DNA from: Drosophila miranda
Lineage: Eukaryota; Arthropoda; Insecta; Diptera; Drosophilidae
NCBI RefSeq assembly: GCF_003369915.1
Contig: NC_046677.1
Location: 11,594,001 to 11,658,000, forward strand
Direction of reading: 5' to 3'
Length of the DNA stretch: 64,000 bases
The position numbers and the translations under genes are program-made. The notes below the pieces were generated by a model, which ran no database searches, was not told the DNA's origin, and saw only the letters and a list, made by a program, of their open reading frames with translations. Below are positions 49,675 through 61,139 of the stretch, one piece after another. The first letter of the stretch is position 1. Each line of letters starts with the position of its first letter.

Positions 49675-50926
49675 CTACGATGCACTGAATTGCATTAAAA
49701 CAATCAAATAGGTAACCATTGCCGCAAACATCTGAAAGTGTAGAACGAATAGAACACAAAAACCACTTGAAGAGTTTTCCATTCAATAAAAAAATACCCA
49801 CCGACATGAGCAGGGAATTATCAATGACCATAAAGCCCTCGGCATTAATGGCCAATACATTGTGCTCCACTTGCAGGGTAAATTCAGTCAACAGTTCAGT
49901 GTACGCGGGTTCCTTCGACTGCTGAAGGGAAGGAGTGCCGTATGCCAATCCCCGAACATAGCTGCCGATCAGCATTTGCTATCAAGAGAAAGTGAGCTCA
50001 AAAGTGTACTTTGTTTTTGGATAAAAGTTTCATTCACTCACCTGCCTCTTGCAGTACTCCCCACAGCGACAGAAAGCAAATATTAGAGCCAGCGATGGCG
50101 CAGAAAACGAGAATGTGGCATTGAGATATACCAGTCCATATACACCAGCTAGGACCTGTTGGGTCCAGTAAATATTCACCGTGCCATCCATGAACATCAC
50201 CACGAATATACTCAAAATTGACCAGCCAAAAAGATCATTAAAGTGACTGAAAAGATCAAAGACCTCCATGTGGCTTTGTTTAAGTTCGAGGAGAAATTCC
50301 AGGGAACGCAGCTGCTTGCAATTGCCATCCGGGACGCAATTTCCACCCAACGAGTGACAGTGCAGCACATCCCGTATGCGTTTGCCCAGGAGCTCCACAT
50401 GAAAACCCATTAAATCCACATAAAACAGGAGCAGCACACACTGCAGTCTGATGATGATGAGGGCCACACACGAGGACCAAAAGTACATCAAACTCGCAAT
50501 AAAGGATGTATAAACCAGGGAAGCTATTGTCCCAAGGCTGGCCATTCCCAGAAACATAATTTTAATGTACCGCCTGCGGGGATATGACAATGCTCCCATT
50601 TTCAGCTGCACTTCTAGGCGCTCCCTTACGCGCTGGAACTCCTTACAGAGCCCATAATATCCTTCGTACTGGCACATCATCTGCAGCAGGATAACCGTCA
50701 TGCACAGAACCTTTGCAATAAACACAATCGCGCTGACCAGCAGCGGAAGAAGCAATGAATCTTTTTGTGGAATGTGGATCTCCATACCGAATATCACCAG
50801 ATTTATGGACATTAGAAATATGGAATATATCTTTTGAAAATACTGACACGGTCCGCAGGTCTCTGTCCAGGGCACAATACCCAGTAAGGCGAAATACTTG
50901 AGGCAGGACTGCAAGCGGTACAGCAT
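49675..50926 (-). CDS. Gr39b: Gustatory receptor Gr39b
   Basis: Three minus-strand coding exons: 50926-50042, 49978-49802 and 49731-49675. They give 372 residues with all junctions phase 0. The last 18-residue exon is too short for simple ORF detection; it carries the family signature TYLIVLMQF just before the stop. Other matches to Gr39b as I recall it are the N-terminus LKYFALLG, the loop stretch SHFNDLFGWSIL, NIYWTQQVL, FCRCGE, and EHNVLAINAEGF in exon 2. The hydrophobic pattern fits seven membrane segments. Insect gustatory receptors are ligand-gated cation channels in taste neuron dendrites. The donor after exon 2 is TCG|GTGGGT. It is transcribed towards dtr, the opposite direction from all other genes here. 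Confidence 0.92.
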
Positions 50927-51747
50927 GATGATCCAGGTGTGGTTGCAACAAAACTGAACACCTTTGGAGGTGCAGCACTCGCACGTCTGATGGAGTGATA
51001 GTACTGAAAGTTTAAGCCAATTATAGTTGTTAATTAGCTAAATGGTAGCTGGGTTTATTGCTAGTTTTGATCATCTTTTAAACCCCATTACATTGTGAGA
51101 AATGTATTACCTAAAATGTCACAAAATGTAGATTTTTCTGAGTGCCTGTCTGTCTAATAGTGTGGCAGAATTGTGACCAGGGTGGCAGAAGCCACTTTCA
51201 TAGCTTCAGTTGTTGCTGGATGCCACTGTTTACCTGATCCCTTCTTAATATTTCAATACATCACTGTGTGATCATGCTCTGGCTTTTTGGAACCCTTCTC
51301 CCTATTTTCATATGTGGCTTACATCAAAAAACATGTGCCTCATAATCGATGGAAACCCAAAACCCCCACGAAAAACTCTGTCGCAGCAAAATATCAGGTG
51401 AATTACTGCATCTGCATCCATCTGCGTTTCATATTACCCATTTGATGGCCAACTTTACACTCTAAAATGTTCAGACACTTGTCGAGCAAAATATATTCCG
51501 TAGAATGTAAAAAATCCGGCCCTCCGATCATGCCAAATCGACATGCACACACCGGGGCCCGTGCTGCTGCTGCTTTTACTGCAGCTCTCTTCTTTAGCTC
51601 TGAGATTGATAAGCGTTTCGTTGTCGCTGATTTAATTATGAAATGTATGTGAAGTGAGCCACAAACAAAGAGCCACTGGCGGGCGCACTGGGGCGGCACT
51701 AGGGTACTGGGGAACTGGCAGCGCATGTCTATGCTGTAGTTTTTATT
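50927..51747. other. Gr39b upstream region
   Basis: About 0.8 kb between the Gr39b start and the dispersed repeat. It should contain the Gr39b promoter and chemosensory enhancer, but I see no TATA or strong initiator on the minus strand and no other gene. Confidence 0.4.
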
Positions 51748-52690
51748 ATACCCTATACTCAAAATGAGTACAGGGGTATATTAGGTTTGTAGTGAAAATG
51801 GATGTGTGTAACGTCCAGAAGGAATCGTTTCCGACCCCATAAAGCATATATATTCTTGATCAGCATCAATAGCCGAGTCGATTGCGCCATGTCTGTCTGT
51901 CCGTCCCTCAAAGACTATAAAAGCTAGAGCAACGACATTTTATATCCGGATATCTGTGATATGTCACTGTTACAAGTATATTTCAAAACTTTGCCCCGCC
52001 CACTTCCGCCCCCACAAAGAGCGAAAATCTGTGGCATCCACAATTTCAAAGATACGAGAAAACAAAAAAATCGCAGAATCGTAGAAGATGACTATATCTT
52101 CTAGAATGCAAAATTTGAACCAGATCGTATAATTATTTTAGCCAGAATCAAGAAAAAAATATCAGTCTTTCTCGCTCTGTCTCTCTCTAACACACAGGTT
52201 TCATGGCCGATTTTGCCTATTGCAAAATATGAGTTCCTAGATCTCAGAGACTATAAAAGCTAGAGCAACCAAATTTTTGATCCACACTCCTGTGATGTCG
52301 GACCTTAACGAGTTAGTTTCAAAATTTCGCCACACCCCCTTCCGCCCCCGCAAAGGACGAAAATCTGGGGCATCCACAAATCTCAGAGACAATTAAGGCT
52401 AGAGTAACCAAATTTGGTATCCACACTCCTGTTAGATCTCACTATAAAACGTCAACCGCACAATCATACAGAATGACCGTATCTATGAGAATGCTGAATT
52501 TAAATCAGATCGGATAATTTGTATAGCCATTATAGCCATTTTTATATCATTTGCAGTAGCTACACATGTTCTACGACATGTTCAGACACGTTCTCTGTCT
52601 CTCCCGCACGCGCACTTTGTCGCTCAATGTAGCCATACTGACTATGTATCGGGTATAAATGTAGAGTTGCGGTCGCAGCAGCAACTCACA
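51748..52690. mobile_element. High-copy dispersed repeat, Helitron/DINE-like, obscura-group type
   Basis: Starts near ATTATACCCTATACTC and includes TTGATCAGCATCAATAGCC and repeated TGTCTG/TGTCCGTC. Three diverged internal units contain AGACTATAAAAGCTAGAGCA, at about 51910, 52250 and 52387. It ends with GTATCGGGTATAAATG and a terminal hairpin (GAGTTGC pairing with GCAACTC, 52664-52687). I recognise this sequence class from obscura-group genomes. The 3' hairpin and lack of terminal inverted repeats suit a Helitron-derived DINE element. The family name is uncertain, and there is no coding capacity. Confidence 0.6.
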
Positions 52691-52872
52691 GCGTTTCTAG
52701 TATTTTCCAGTATAATTAAAGTTTCTTTCATGTAATTTTTCTACTACTATCTAATATTTCTTAATTTTCTTTGTAGTAAGTATTTTCACATTTTTTTGTG
52801 GTATATATTTACAAAAAATTAATTCTTCTAGAACGTTAATTATTTTTTAGCTTTTATTTATAATCAAATCAA

Positions 52873-52947
52873 GTTGATAACGATAATGGGCCGCTCGTGT
52901 GGCACCAAAGTATAAATACCACCCGGTTTTCACACTGAATTTCAGTT
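52873..52947 (+). promoter_or_regulatory. Aldh1l1 core promoter with tandem GATA sites
   Basis: TATAAATA at 52911-52918 and an initiator TCAGTT at 52942-52947 (A at 52944), about 33 bp apart, form a textbook TATA+Inr promoter. Upstream, TTGATAACGATAAT at 52874-52887 holds two adjacent GATA-factor sites. GATA factors drive fat body and midgut metabolic genes in flies, which suits a folate enzyme. The dispersed repeat ends only about 250 bp upstream of the start site. Confidence 0.65.
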
Positions 52948-52978
52948 GATAGTTTGCCGGCCTTCCAAGCGGTTGGGC

Positions 52979-53032
52979 ATGAATAAAAGAAAAACTATAG
53001 AGTCAACTATAATAGCAAAAACTATAGAGTGA
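52979..53032 (+). promoter_or_regulatory. uORF in the Aldh1l1 leader
   Basis: ATG at 52979 opens 17 codons before TGA, ending 84 nt before the proposed main start at 53117. The surrounding leader contains repeated AAAACTATAGAGT and AAGTGAAAA phrases. Confidence 0.35.
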
Positions 53033-53116
53033 AAAGTGAAAACTATAAAGTGAAAATTAATTGAAGTGAAAAGTGAAAATAAGCTTGAACCTTACTGTGC
53101 AAATAATCCACAAGAA

Positions 53117-56100
53117 ATGGCTGTTAGTTTTCATAATCAAAACCATGTTCATATTTTAATGAAATTTGATTCTTATTTGAGTTTGCAATTGAGTTAAATT
53201 CGTGACAGCAGAATTTGGCAAAGAATCAGAAACCCAAATTAGAGCTGATCGAAAGTAATGCGACCCACAACCAATCTATAAAGCAATGGGAACTTATAGT
53301 TTGGATGGAAAGAATATAGAAATAAAATGAAACTGGAATTTTATATGCTTTTTGGACAGTTTATTAATTCCTATAAAAAGTTCAGGCTAAATATTAATAG
53401 GGAAATTTTCTCTGTCAATTTACTAACTCTTACTTTTAATCGAAATTGGAAATTTTTTAATTTTAATTGTTATTTTGAATGAAAAATTGGATTGAAAATG
53501 TTCCCGTGTGCCTAAAAAAAAAAACTTTGACAACTGATATAGAATTTTCTTTAAAATTAATGGGAAAAGGTCAAGAACAGCCAATTTAAATAGGTATAAA
53601 TGCTTAATTTTAAATAAATTGCATATCAGTGCTGTAAATAGATAACTTCATAGATAAGTTCACGATTTTTAATAAATTTTATCAAAGCCGCCTGATTTTC
53701 CTACGCGGCGCCACCTACAAAGCTTCAATTAGCGCACTGGAGTTCATTAAATAGTTTCCAAATATTTGTAAGGGTATCCCTATAAAATGAGGTACTCTTT
53801 CAGGCTTCCTCATGCATCCTTAAACTATTCTCAAAACTGAGTTTTAGGATAAAGTCAGAATCTCATTACAAATCCCCTTTTTGACCTAAGTGGCTCTCTC
53901 TACAGAGCTCCTACCTTCCACCCTCTACAAAGCAGCAAAAACTAACCCTTTTCTCCTTTCTTAAACCCACCTTTTTCCTTCAGTTAAAACTTCGCATTGC
54001 CATCATTGGCCAGAGTAACTTTGCTGCCGATGTGCTGGAGCTTCTGCTGGAGCGTTCGAACATACAAATTGTTGGCGTCTTCACCATACCGGACAAGGGG
54101 AGTCGCGAGGATGTGCTGGCCACCACTGCCGCAGCCCACAAGATACCCGTCTTTAAGTTTAGCAGCTGGCGGCGGAAGGGCGTGGCTCTGCCGGAGGTTT
54201 TGGCACAATATAAATCGGTGGGCGCCACCTTGAATGTGCTGCCGTACTGTTCGCAGTTCATTCCAATGGAGGTGATTGATGGGGCCTCATTGGGCAGCAT
54301 TTGCTACCATCCATCGATCCTGCCACGCCATCGCGGTGCCAGTGCCATATCCTGGACCCTGATTGAGGGCGACGAAGTGGCTGGCTTTAGTATCTTTTGG
54401 GCGGATGATGGCCTGGACACTGGACCATTGCTGTTGACGCGTCAGACGAATCTCGAGCCCACCGACACACTGGACAGCATCTACAAGAGATTCCTGTATC
54501 CCGAGGGCGTCAAGGCCATGGGTGTGGCCGTGGACATGGTGGCCAATGGCACGGCTCCAAAGATAACCCAAACGGAGATCGGGGCCACCTACGATCCGGC
54601 CATGTTCAAGGCCGAGAATCAGTTGATCAATCTGCAGCAACCGGCGGAGCGGATCTGGAACTTTGTGCGGGGTTTGGACTCCGTGCCTGGGGCCATAGCC
54701 ACAGTTCTGCTGCAGGACGGCACCGAGGAGCAGATACGTCTCTTTGGCGCCCATCTGTATTCCGCTGGTCCCGTGTCCAATGGCCAGCCACTGCGACTGA
54801 AGGGTCTGACGAAACCCGCTTGGATTCACGCCTCGGGTCTTTTGATCGAAGGCACCGATGGGGCGTTCGTGAACGTCCGTCGCATCAAGCGTGGGTCAAA
54901 GGTGATCAATGCCAGCGAATGGTTCAAGCAGGCCGAGCAGCAGCCCCTCACAGACTTCTCCGAGGATGAGCTATCCAAGAAGGGTATCCTTTCTGCCATT
55001 TGGCAGGCTATTTTGAAGGAACCCATTGAGGATTCCACAGATTTCTTTGCCGCTGGCGCGGGCTCCATGGATGTGGTGCGTCTGGTGGAGGAAGTAAAGG
55101 AAGCCTTCGATGTCCCACTCGAGAATGATAACGTCTTCATGGCTCCCGTGTTTGAGGAGTTCTTTGGACAGCTCGTTAAAATCCTGCGACAAGGCAGTGG
55201 CGGCTCTGGTGGGCAGCAGCTCATCTACGATGGTTTCACTCTGAAGGCAAACAAAAGGGAGATTCAGGTGCCCACACAGCTCTTCATCGATGGGGAGTTT
55301 GTGGATGCCGAGGGCAAGCGCACTTTGGAGATTGTGAATCCCACAGACGAGAAGGTCCTCTGTAAAGTGGCCTGTGCGTCTCCCAAGGATGTGGACAAGG
55401 CAGTAAAGGCTGCCCACACTGCTTTCTATGGCTCGTGGAAGCAGGTTTCGGCCCGGCAGCGTGGTCAACTGATGCTCAATCTAGCTGATCTCATGGAGAA
55501 GCACAAGGAGGAGCTTGCAACCATCGAATCGGTGGATTCAGGTGCGGTCTACACCCTGGCCCTGAAGACCCACATTGGCATGTCCATCGATGCCTGGCGG
55601 TATTTTGCCGGATGGTGCGATAAGATCCAAGGGAACACCATACCCGTGAACCCCGCGAGACCCAATAACGTCCTGACCTTCACGCGGAAGGAGCCCATTG
55701 GCGTGTGTGGCTTGGTCACCCCATGGAACTATCCTTTGATGATGCTCTCCTGGAAGATGGCCGCCTGCATTGCTGCTGGCAATACCTGTCTGATCAAGCC
55801 CGCCCAAACGTGTCCTTTGACTGCTCTGAAATTCGCTGAGCTGACAGTCAAGGCGGGTTTTCCTCCGGGTGTGATTAATGTCCTGCCTGGCAAGGGTTCC
55901 GATGCTGGTCAGGCGGTGGCCGATCATCAATTGGTTCGGAAGCTGGGCTTCACGGGATCCACGCCCATAGGCAAGCACATTATGAAGTCCTGTGCAGACT
56001 CCAATCTCAAGAAGTGCTCGCTGGAGCTGGGAGGCAAGAGTCCTTTGATTATCTTTGCGGATTGTGACCTAGACAAAGCGGTGAAGCATGTAAGAAATGG

Positions 56101-56787
56101 CAAAGGGATTTCCTTTAGAAAACCTTCAACTCAAGCACTCTTTTCTGTATTTTCCAGGGCATGTCTTCTGTTTTCTTCAACAAGGGAGAAAATTGCATTG
56201 CTGCTGGCCGACTCTTTGTGGAGGATCGCATTCATGACGAGTTTGTGCGGCGTGTGCTCAAGGATCTCCGCACCATGACCATTGGAGATCCCCTGAATCG
56301 CTCTACAGCCCATGGCCCGCAGAACCACAAGGCACACTTTGAGAAGCTGCTGGAGTTCTGTGAGCGAGGTGTGAAGGACGGGGCCACACTGGTGTACGGC
56401 GGCTGTCGAGTTCCGAATCTCAAGGGCTACTTCTTTACTCCCACGGTGTTCACGAATGTCGAGGATGATATGTTCATTGCGCAGGAGGAGTCCTTTGGTC
56501 CCATCATGATCATCTCCAAGTTCAATGGCAGCGACATCGACTCGGTCATGCAGAGGGCCAACAGCACGGAGTACGGACTGGCCAGCGGTGTCTTTACCAA
56601 GGACATTAGCAAGGCTCTCAGCTTCGCGGACCGCATTGAGGCCGGCACCGTGTTTGTGAATGTCTACAACAAGACAGACGTGGCAGCGCCATTTGGCGGC
56701 TTCAAGCAGAGCGGCTATGGCAAGGACCTGGGTCAAGAGGCCCTCAACGAGTATCTCAAGACCAAGTGTGTGACAATTGAATATTGA
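53117..56787 (+). CDS. 10-formyltetrahydrofolate dehydrogenase (ALDH1L1, CG8665 orthologue)
   Basis: Coding exons 53117-53122, 53984-56089 and 56158-56787 give 913 residues. The first exon encodes only Met-Ala (AGAAATGGCT|GTTAGT) and joins in phase 0 to [10 protein letters not shown]; this is my inference, while the other exons are secure. The enzyme oxidises 10-formyl-THF to THF and CO2 using NADP+. The N-terminal formyl-THF hydrolase has [10 protein letters not shown] (His about 111) and ADDGLDTGP (Asp about 147). A carrier domain follows with GAGSMDVV (phosphopantetheine Ser about 363). The C-terminal aldehyde dehydrogenase has [15 protein letters not shown] (Glu about 683) and [11 protein letters not shown] (catalytic Cys about 717). 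All three active sites are intact, so the protein is likely functional. It is cytosolic in known homologues. The length equals that expected for the family. Confidence 0.93.
53123..53983 (+). other. First intron of the Aldh1l1 gene
   Basis: 861 bp, GTTAGT to CCTTCAG, AT-rich. I see no features beyond a TTTCAAATATTTG-like AT-rich background and a polypyrimidine tract before the acceptor. Confidence 0.4.
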
Positions 56788-56971
56788 AAAGCCAAGTGTA
56801 TTGAAAGAGAAGTGTGTTCCGTTGGGAGGGCCAAGCCCTCCAATCCCATCCGCAATATAATAGTGGATTGAAAGAAAGAAAAGACTTAACGTTTTGCATA
56901 GCTCACAGCTATCATAGTTATAGGCATAGATATTCGTACACGTATTTGACAATTTGTTCTCTTATCTATCT

Positions 56972-56981
56972 AATAAATAAA
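56972..56981 (+). terminator. Aldh1l1 polyadenylation signals
   Basis: Overlapping AATAAATAAA, 185 nt after the stop codon. Confidence 0.6.
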
Positions 56982-57339
56982 CTTGAAAATCGTCCTTAAG
57001 CCACGTCAAGCACTCAGGATACTTTGTAGTGGTCTCAAGGCAGCCTTATGATTGCCCTTGCAATCGATATTCTCACTGCTATTCTGCTGCTTGCCCCCAA
57101 CAACGGCGATTGGAGGATATCTTGACTTGTGACTTGGCAAATGCACGAAAACCCATGCACCCTACACTCCACATATAGAGAATATTTGTTGAGAAAAGTA
57201 AAAAACATCTATAGGAAAAGCTATAGGATATTATTGAAAGTAATGCGTTCAACCACTGAACATGAGTGCAAGATATGGCGCCGAAACCCAAAGGAACTAT
57301 ATTTCATTTACTTATTCTGAATGTTATAGTTATGAAATC

Positions 57340-57650
57340 CTAATGGATCCTAATGAAACTTGATATATGGTTCAATAATGTGTCCATGAATGGCTATAAC
57401 AAAATTCAATACTGTATCTTAAAAATTAACGGCCCCACAACTTTTACATATTTTCAAGGCTATATAATTTTTGAGTCTTTATGATAGTTGGATACATAAT
57501 GGCTACATACAAGAATTTATAAGGATTCAGCTCTGTATCTTGCAAATGGATGGCCCAAAAACTTTTCCGGATTTTGCTTTAAGGATGTAATATTTATTGA
57601 ATCTTGATAAAAACTTGATAGAAGTGTAGATAATGTGTAAATAAATGACT
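57340..57650. repeat. Diverged tandem repeat of about 120 bp
   Basis: Two main copies, from about 57411 and 57533, share [48 protein letters not shown] and ACTTG/AGTTGG blocks in order. A partial third copy with AATGAAACTTGATA, then TGTCCATGAATGGCTA, precedes them at about 57350. Confidence 0.55.
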
Positions 57651-60600
57651 GTATTTAAGTTCAGCATTATATCTGGAAAATTCTGTAAATCACAAATTCT
57701 CTAGATTTGCAATTGCTGAATATTTTTAATATTTTAATACATTTCTTAACTTCTGTATGGCCTGAAATAATAAAAGATAAATCAGTATCAATATAAACAT
57801 TAATTATATTCAAAAAATATGTGTTCTATTTGCTATAGAAGTCCACAAACTCTAGGTCTAATCTGTATACCATATTTTCAACGACTCTCTGCATCATAAT
57901 CTCCTACATAAGCGGTGTAAGGTATAAGGACCACCGACCAATGCTTTAGCTTTGTTAGCTTTATTGTTCTATTATTATCCCCACTCGTTCGTTATAGGGC
58001 CTCTCAAGAATCCCTCTAACCTGACCTTTTCTGAAACCATACTAAACTTATACTTGTCAAGCACTTAAACTTTGCCATTTGTGCGAAAATTCGCAAGCAG
58101 TCGGCAGCAGGCAGGCAGGCAAAAGAACAGCAGCAGCAGCAGCGGCAGCAGGCAGCAGGCAGGCGGGCAGCAACAACGGCTTAATGCGCCCCCAAACGAC
58201 TAGCAGCCACCCCCAAAAAATCCCCCCGGACAATTATAGCGCCCACTGCCAGCCCCACCATCACCCCCGACCAGTGTCCCGCGGAGGACTCTACGAATGG
58301 GGCTCGATGTGCACAAGTTTTTGGCAAGCAAAGTGGGTCAACCTCTGCCTCCGCTCTGCCGCTCTGCCCCTCTGCCGCTCTCTGCTGCGGCTGGGCGCCG
58401 AAGCCTGATCGCCGGCCTCAGTGCGGGTGTTCGCGGGTCCATAATTTAAAGGTTTAAGTGTTATATATGCCATATTTCAATTATTTTCATTGCCGGACAT
58501 CGGGGGAAGACGGTACGGTATGCTATGGTATATATGTACATGTATATCCTTCAAAAGTTTTGCAAGCTTTTCGCATTAACGCGACATACATTTTTCTGTG
58601 TTGCGTATACGTAATCTCTGTTTGTGTGGATTAGTGGATGCTGGATGTTGGATGGTGGGTGCGTGTGTCCGTGTGTATGTGTGGCTTTTTGTTTTAGTTC
58701 AAACTTGAACATGGTTCAGGTCTGTCTCTGTCTCTCTATTTCGGTGTATCTCTTTCACTCTGTATCTCTTGTTTCCCTTTCCCTCTCTGTATATCTCGTC
58801 TTTCCCCTTTCGCTCGTCTAAAGCTTAAGCTTTCTACAACACTCCCCTGTAATTGAATTAGCTGTAAGGACATGTGCGTTCCTTGTTCTATTGTTGCTGT
58901 GTCGCCCAGTGCTGCTGCCATCAATTTATGCAGCATCCTTTCCTTTGTTCCTATATATGTACACATCCTGTTGTATCCTTCTCTCTCTGTCTGCCGCTCT
59001 CTCTCTCTCTCTCTCTCTCTTTGGCTGTGGCGTGTCCTGTGTACATTTTCTACTTGTCTCTGGTGTTAATTTTGATTGATTTATGTTGATTGGGGCGTGA
59101 CAATGACAGCAGCCCCCAAGATACGCAAAACTGTGGGTTATGCGTCCATGATGTGGTAATGATAATTGGGTTGGATCTTGAAACTAGAGAGTAATGTTGT
59201 AAATAATAATATAGATGAAAGAAATGAGTACAATATATCGTGTATTCAAGGGAAACGATGACAGAAAGATGACAAACTATACAGATAAACTATATATGGT
59301 ACAAATAATGGTCTAAAATTGTATCGAAAGCCAGTATGGATGGGAGAGGACAGAGATGTACTGATATATGGTACAAATAATATCACATATGAGAGAAAAA
59401 TTGGATGTATGATACTTAATGGAAAAATTTGAGACAGATAAACTATTTATGGTATATATAATCACATAATTCCTAGTTATTCAATCACTATATGAGATTC
59501 TTCACCCTAAATTGATCTACAACCCGTACTAACTTTTTTGTTGCCTACTTTTAGAATGTCGCGAAATATGAATATGTGTTCATTTCCGCTCCAACAGTTC
59601 TCTGGTTCGAGTGTAGCTTTGCCGTCAGAGAAAAACCAACAAACTAAGCCCCAAAGCTCCATCAAAGACCCCCCAAAACAAACCTAAGCCCCCTCGAGGA
59701 GGACACCTCTTACCGAACTCCTACACAAGCGAGGAAATGACAAATTATGTGGCATGGAGAACCCCCTAATATTAAGCAGTAGCAGGAGGAAAGTCCAAAA
59801 CAATCAACAAAATGTCCTTCAGAAAAGTTCTATAGTTTCCACCCGCACCCCACCAAATGGAAAACTTTGTCAAAAATAGCAAACCACTAAGTTTTTGGCC
59901 AACTCAATTGACATTAAAGCCATTAAAAGACTATTTTTATGCCAAGAGCAGAAGCCGAAGTAGAATCTGAATCTGAATCAGCATCAGGGATTCGAAGAGC
60001 CCTCCCTTTCTGGTTGTATAACACTTTTGAGGGTAACTTTCAAAATCAGCTGAGAAATGACGTAATTGAATGAAGGGGAAATAACCAAAAGAGAAAGGTC
60101 TGCCAAAAACCTTACAGCCTTACATTTTCCCTCTCTTTAATAAAAAAAAAGTCTAAGGCGAAACCCCATCACGTGGGAAAAGTCAATTTTCGGCAGATTC
60201 CGGCTTTGGACTACGGCTCTGGCTCTGGCTTTAGTTTTTATATAATTTGGAAATAATGCCCCGGCTTCAACTTCAAACTCAAACTCCTTGGGGCTCTTCT
60301 TCTTTCTCTCTTTCCCTCTCTTTCTGCTCTCCCACAAAATAATCAATAAATATTATATTACCAGAGCCGGAGACACAGTCTCTTCGTGTCTCCCTCGCTT
60401 GTACTCCGGGTCCATTGCGCAGGAGCGCATCTGAATTCGCCGGAACGCTATAATTTCGCCATTGGAAATGGTAATTTTTGCCGCCTTTGGCTTTCTGCTG
60501 GACGATATGCCTCTGGGGCACCGATTGATGGGCTTCTGCGCTGATTGAATTCCATCAGACGTCGACGGGCGGAGAGAGCGCATGAGCCTGAGAGAACACT

Positions 60601-61139
60601 GGCCGCTGCCAAAGACATATCCGGGGGGCAGACGACTGCTGCAATTTATTCAGGCAGGCCCTCAGTAATGCGAGAGCTGTCAAATGCAAGCAAAAATTAC
60701 TACAGTTGTGGGAGGACTGGAGGATTGGCCTCTGGCTAAGCCAGCAACAGCTTAGAAGGGTGACAGCTTGAGGCTCTCGTTGCTCCCTACCAAAGAACTG
60801 AAAGATCACATTTCAATTGATGGAAAATTGTTTTTTTCATTCATTCAACTATTTTGAAACAACAATTATGCAATTTCAATGATTTTTGGTGTCTCTACAG
60901 CTTGTCAATGTCCCAAATCTTCTAAATTTGTTGGGTAATTTATATTATTTTTATGAGAATGAATTTTAAAACCCTTCTAACAGTTCTTTACAGTTTTATC
61001 TGAACTGAAAAGTTGTACATTAATTGCCAACTAATTTGGCCTGCAACTAATGAAGTTTTTGCGGCGCTTGGCGCTTGCACAGTTTTACAGCCATTCGATG
61101 GAACTGCAAATCACAGCAGCAAAAGTAGCTGAAAGCTTA
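57651..61139. other. Spacer right of Aldh1l1
   Basis: No supported gene. It contains CAG/GCAGGCA-rich repeats at about 58090-58175, a (CT)n tract at about 58981-59022, and an imperfect repeat near 59.3-59.5 kb. Small ORFs in all frames are low complexity or repeat-derived. Confidence 0.4.
59278..59465. repeat. Imperfect repeats of ACAGATAAACTAT-ATGGTA
   Basis: Copies near 59279, 59355 (partial, GATATATGGTACAAATAATA) and 59435 share CTATWTATGGTAYAAATAAT-like sequence, with purine-rich GAGA stretches between. Spacing is about 75-80 bp. Confidence 0.5.
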
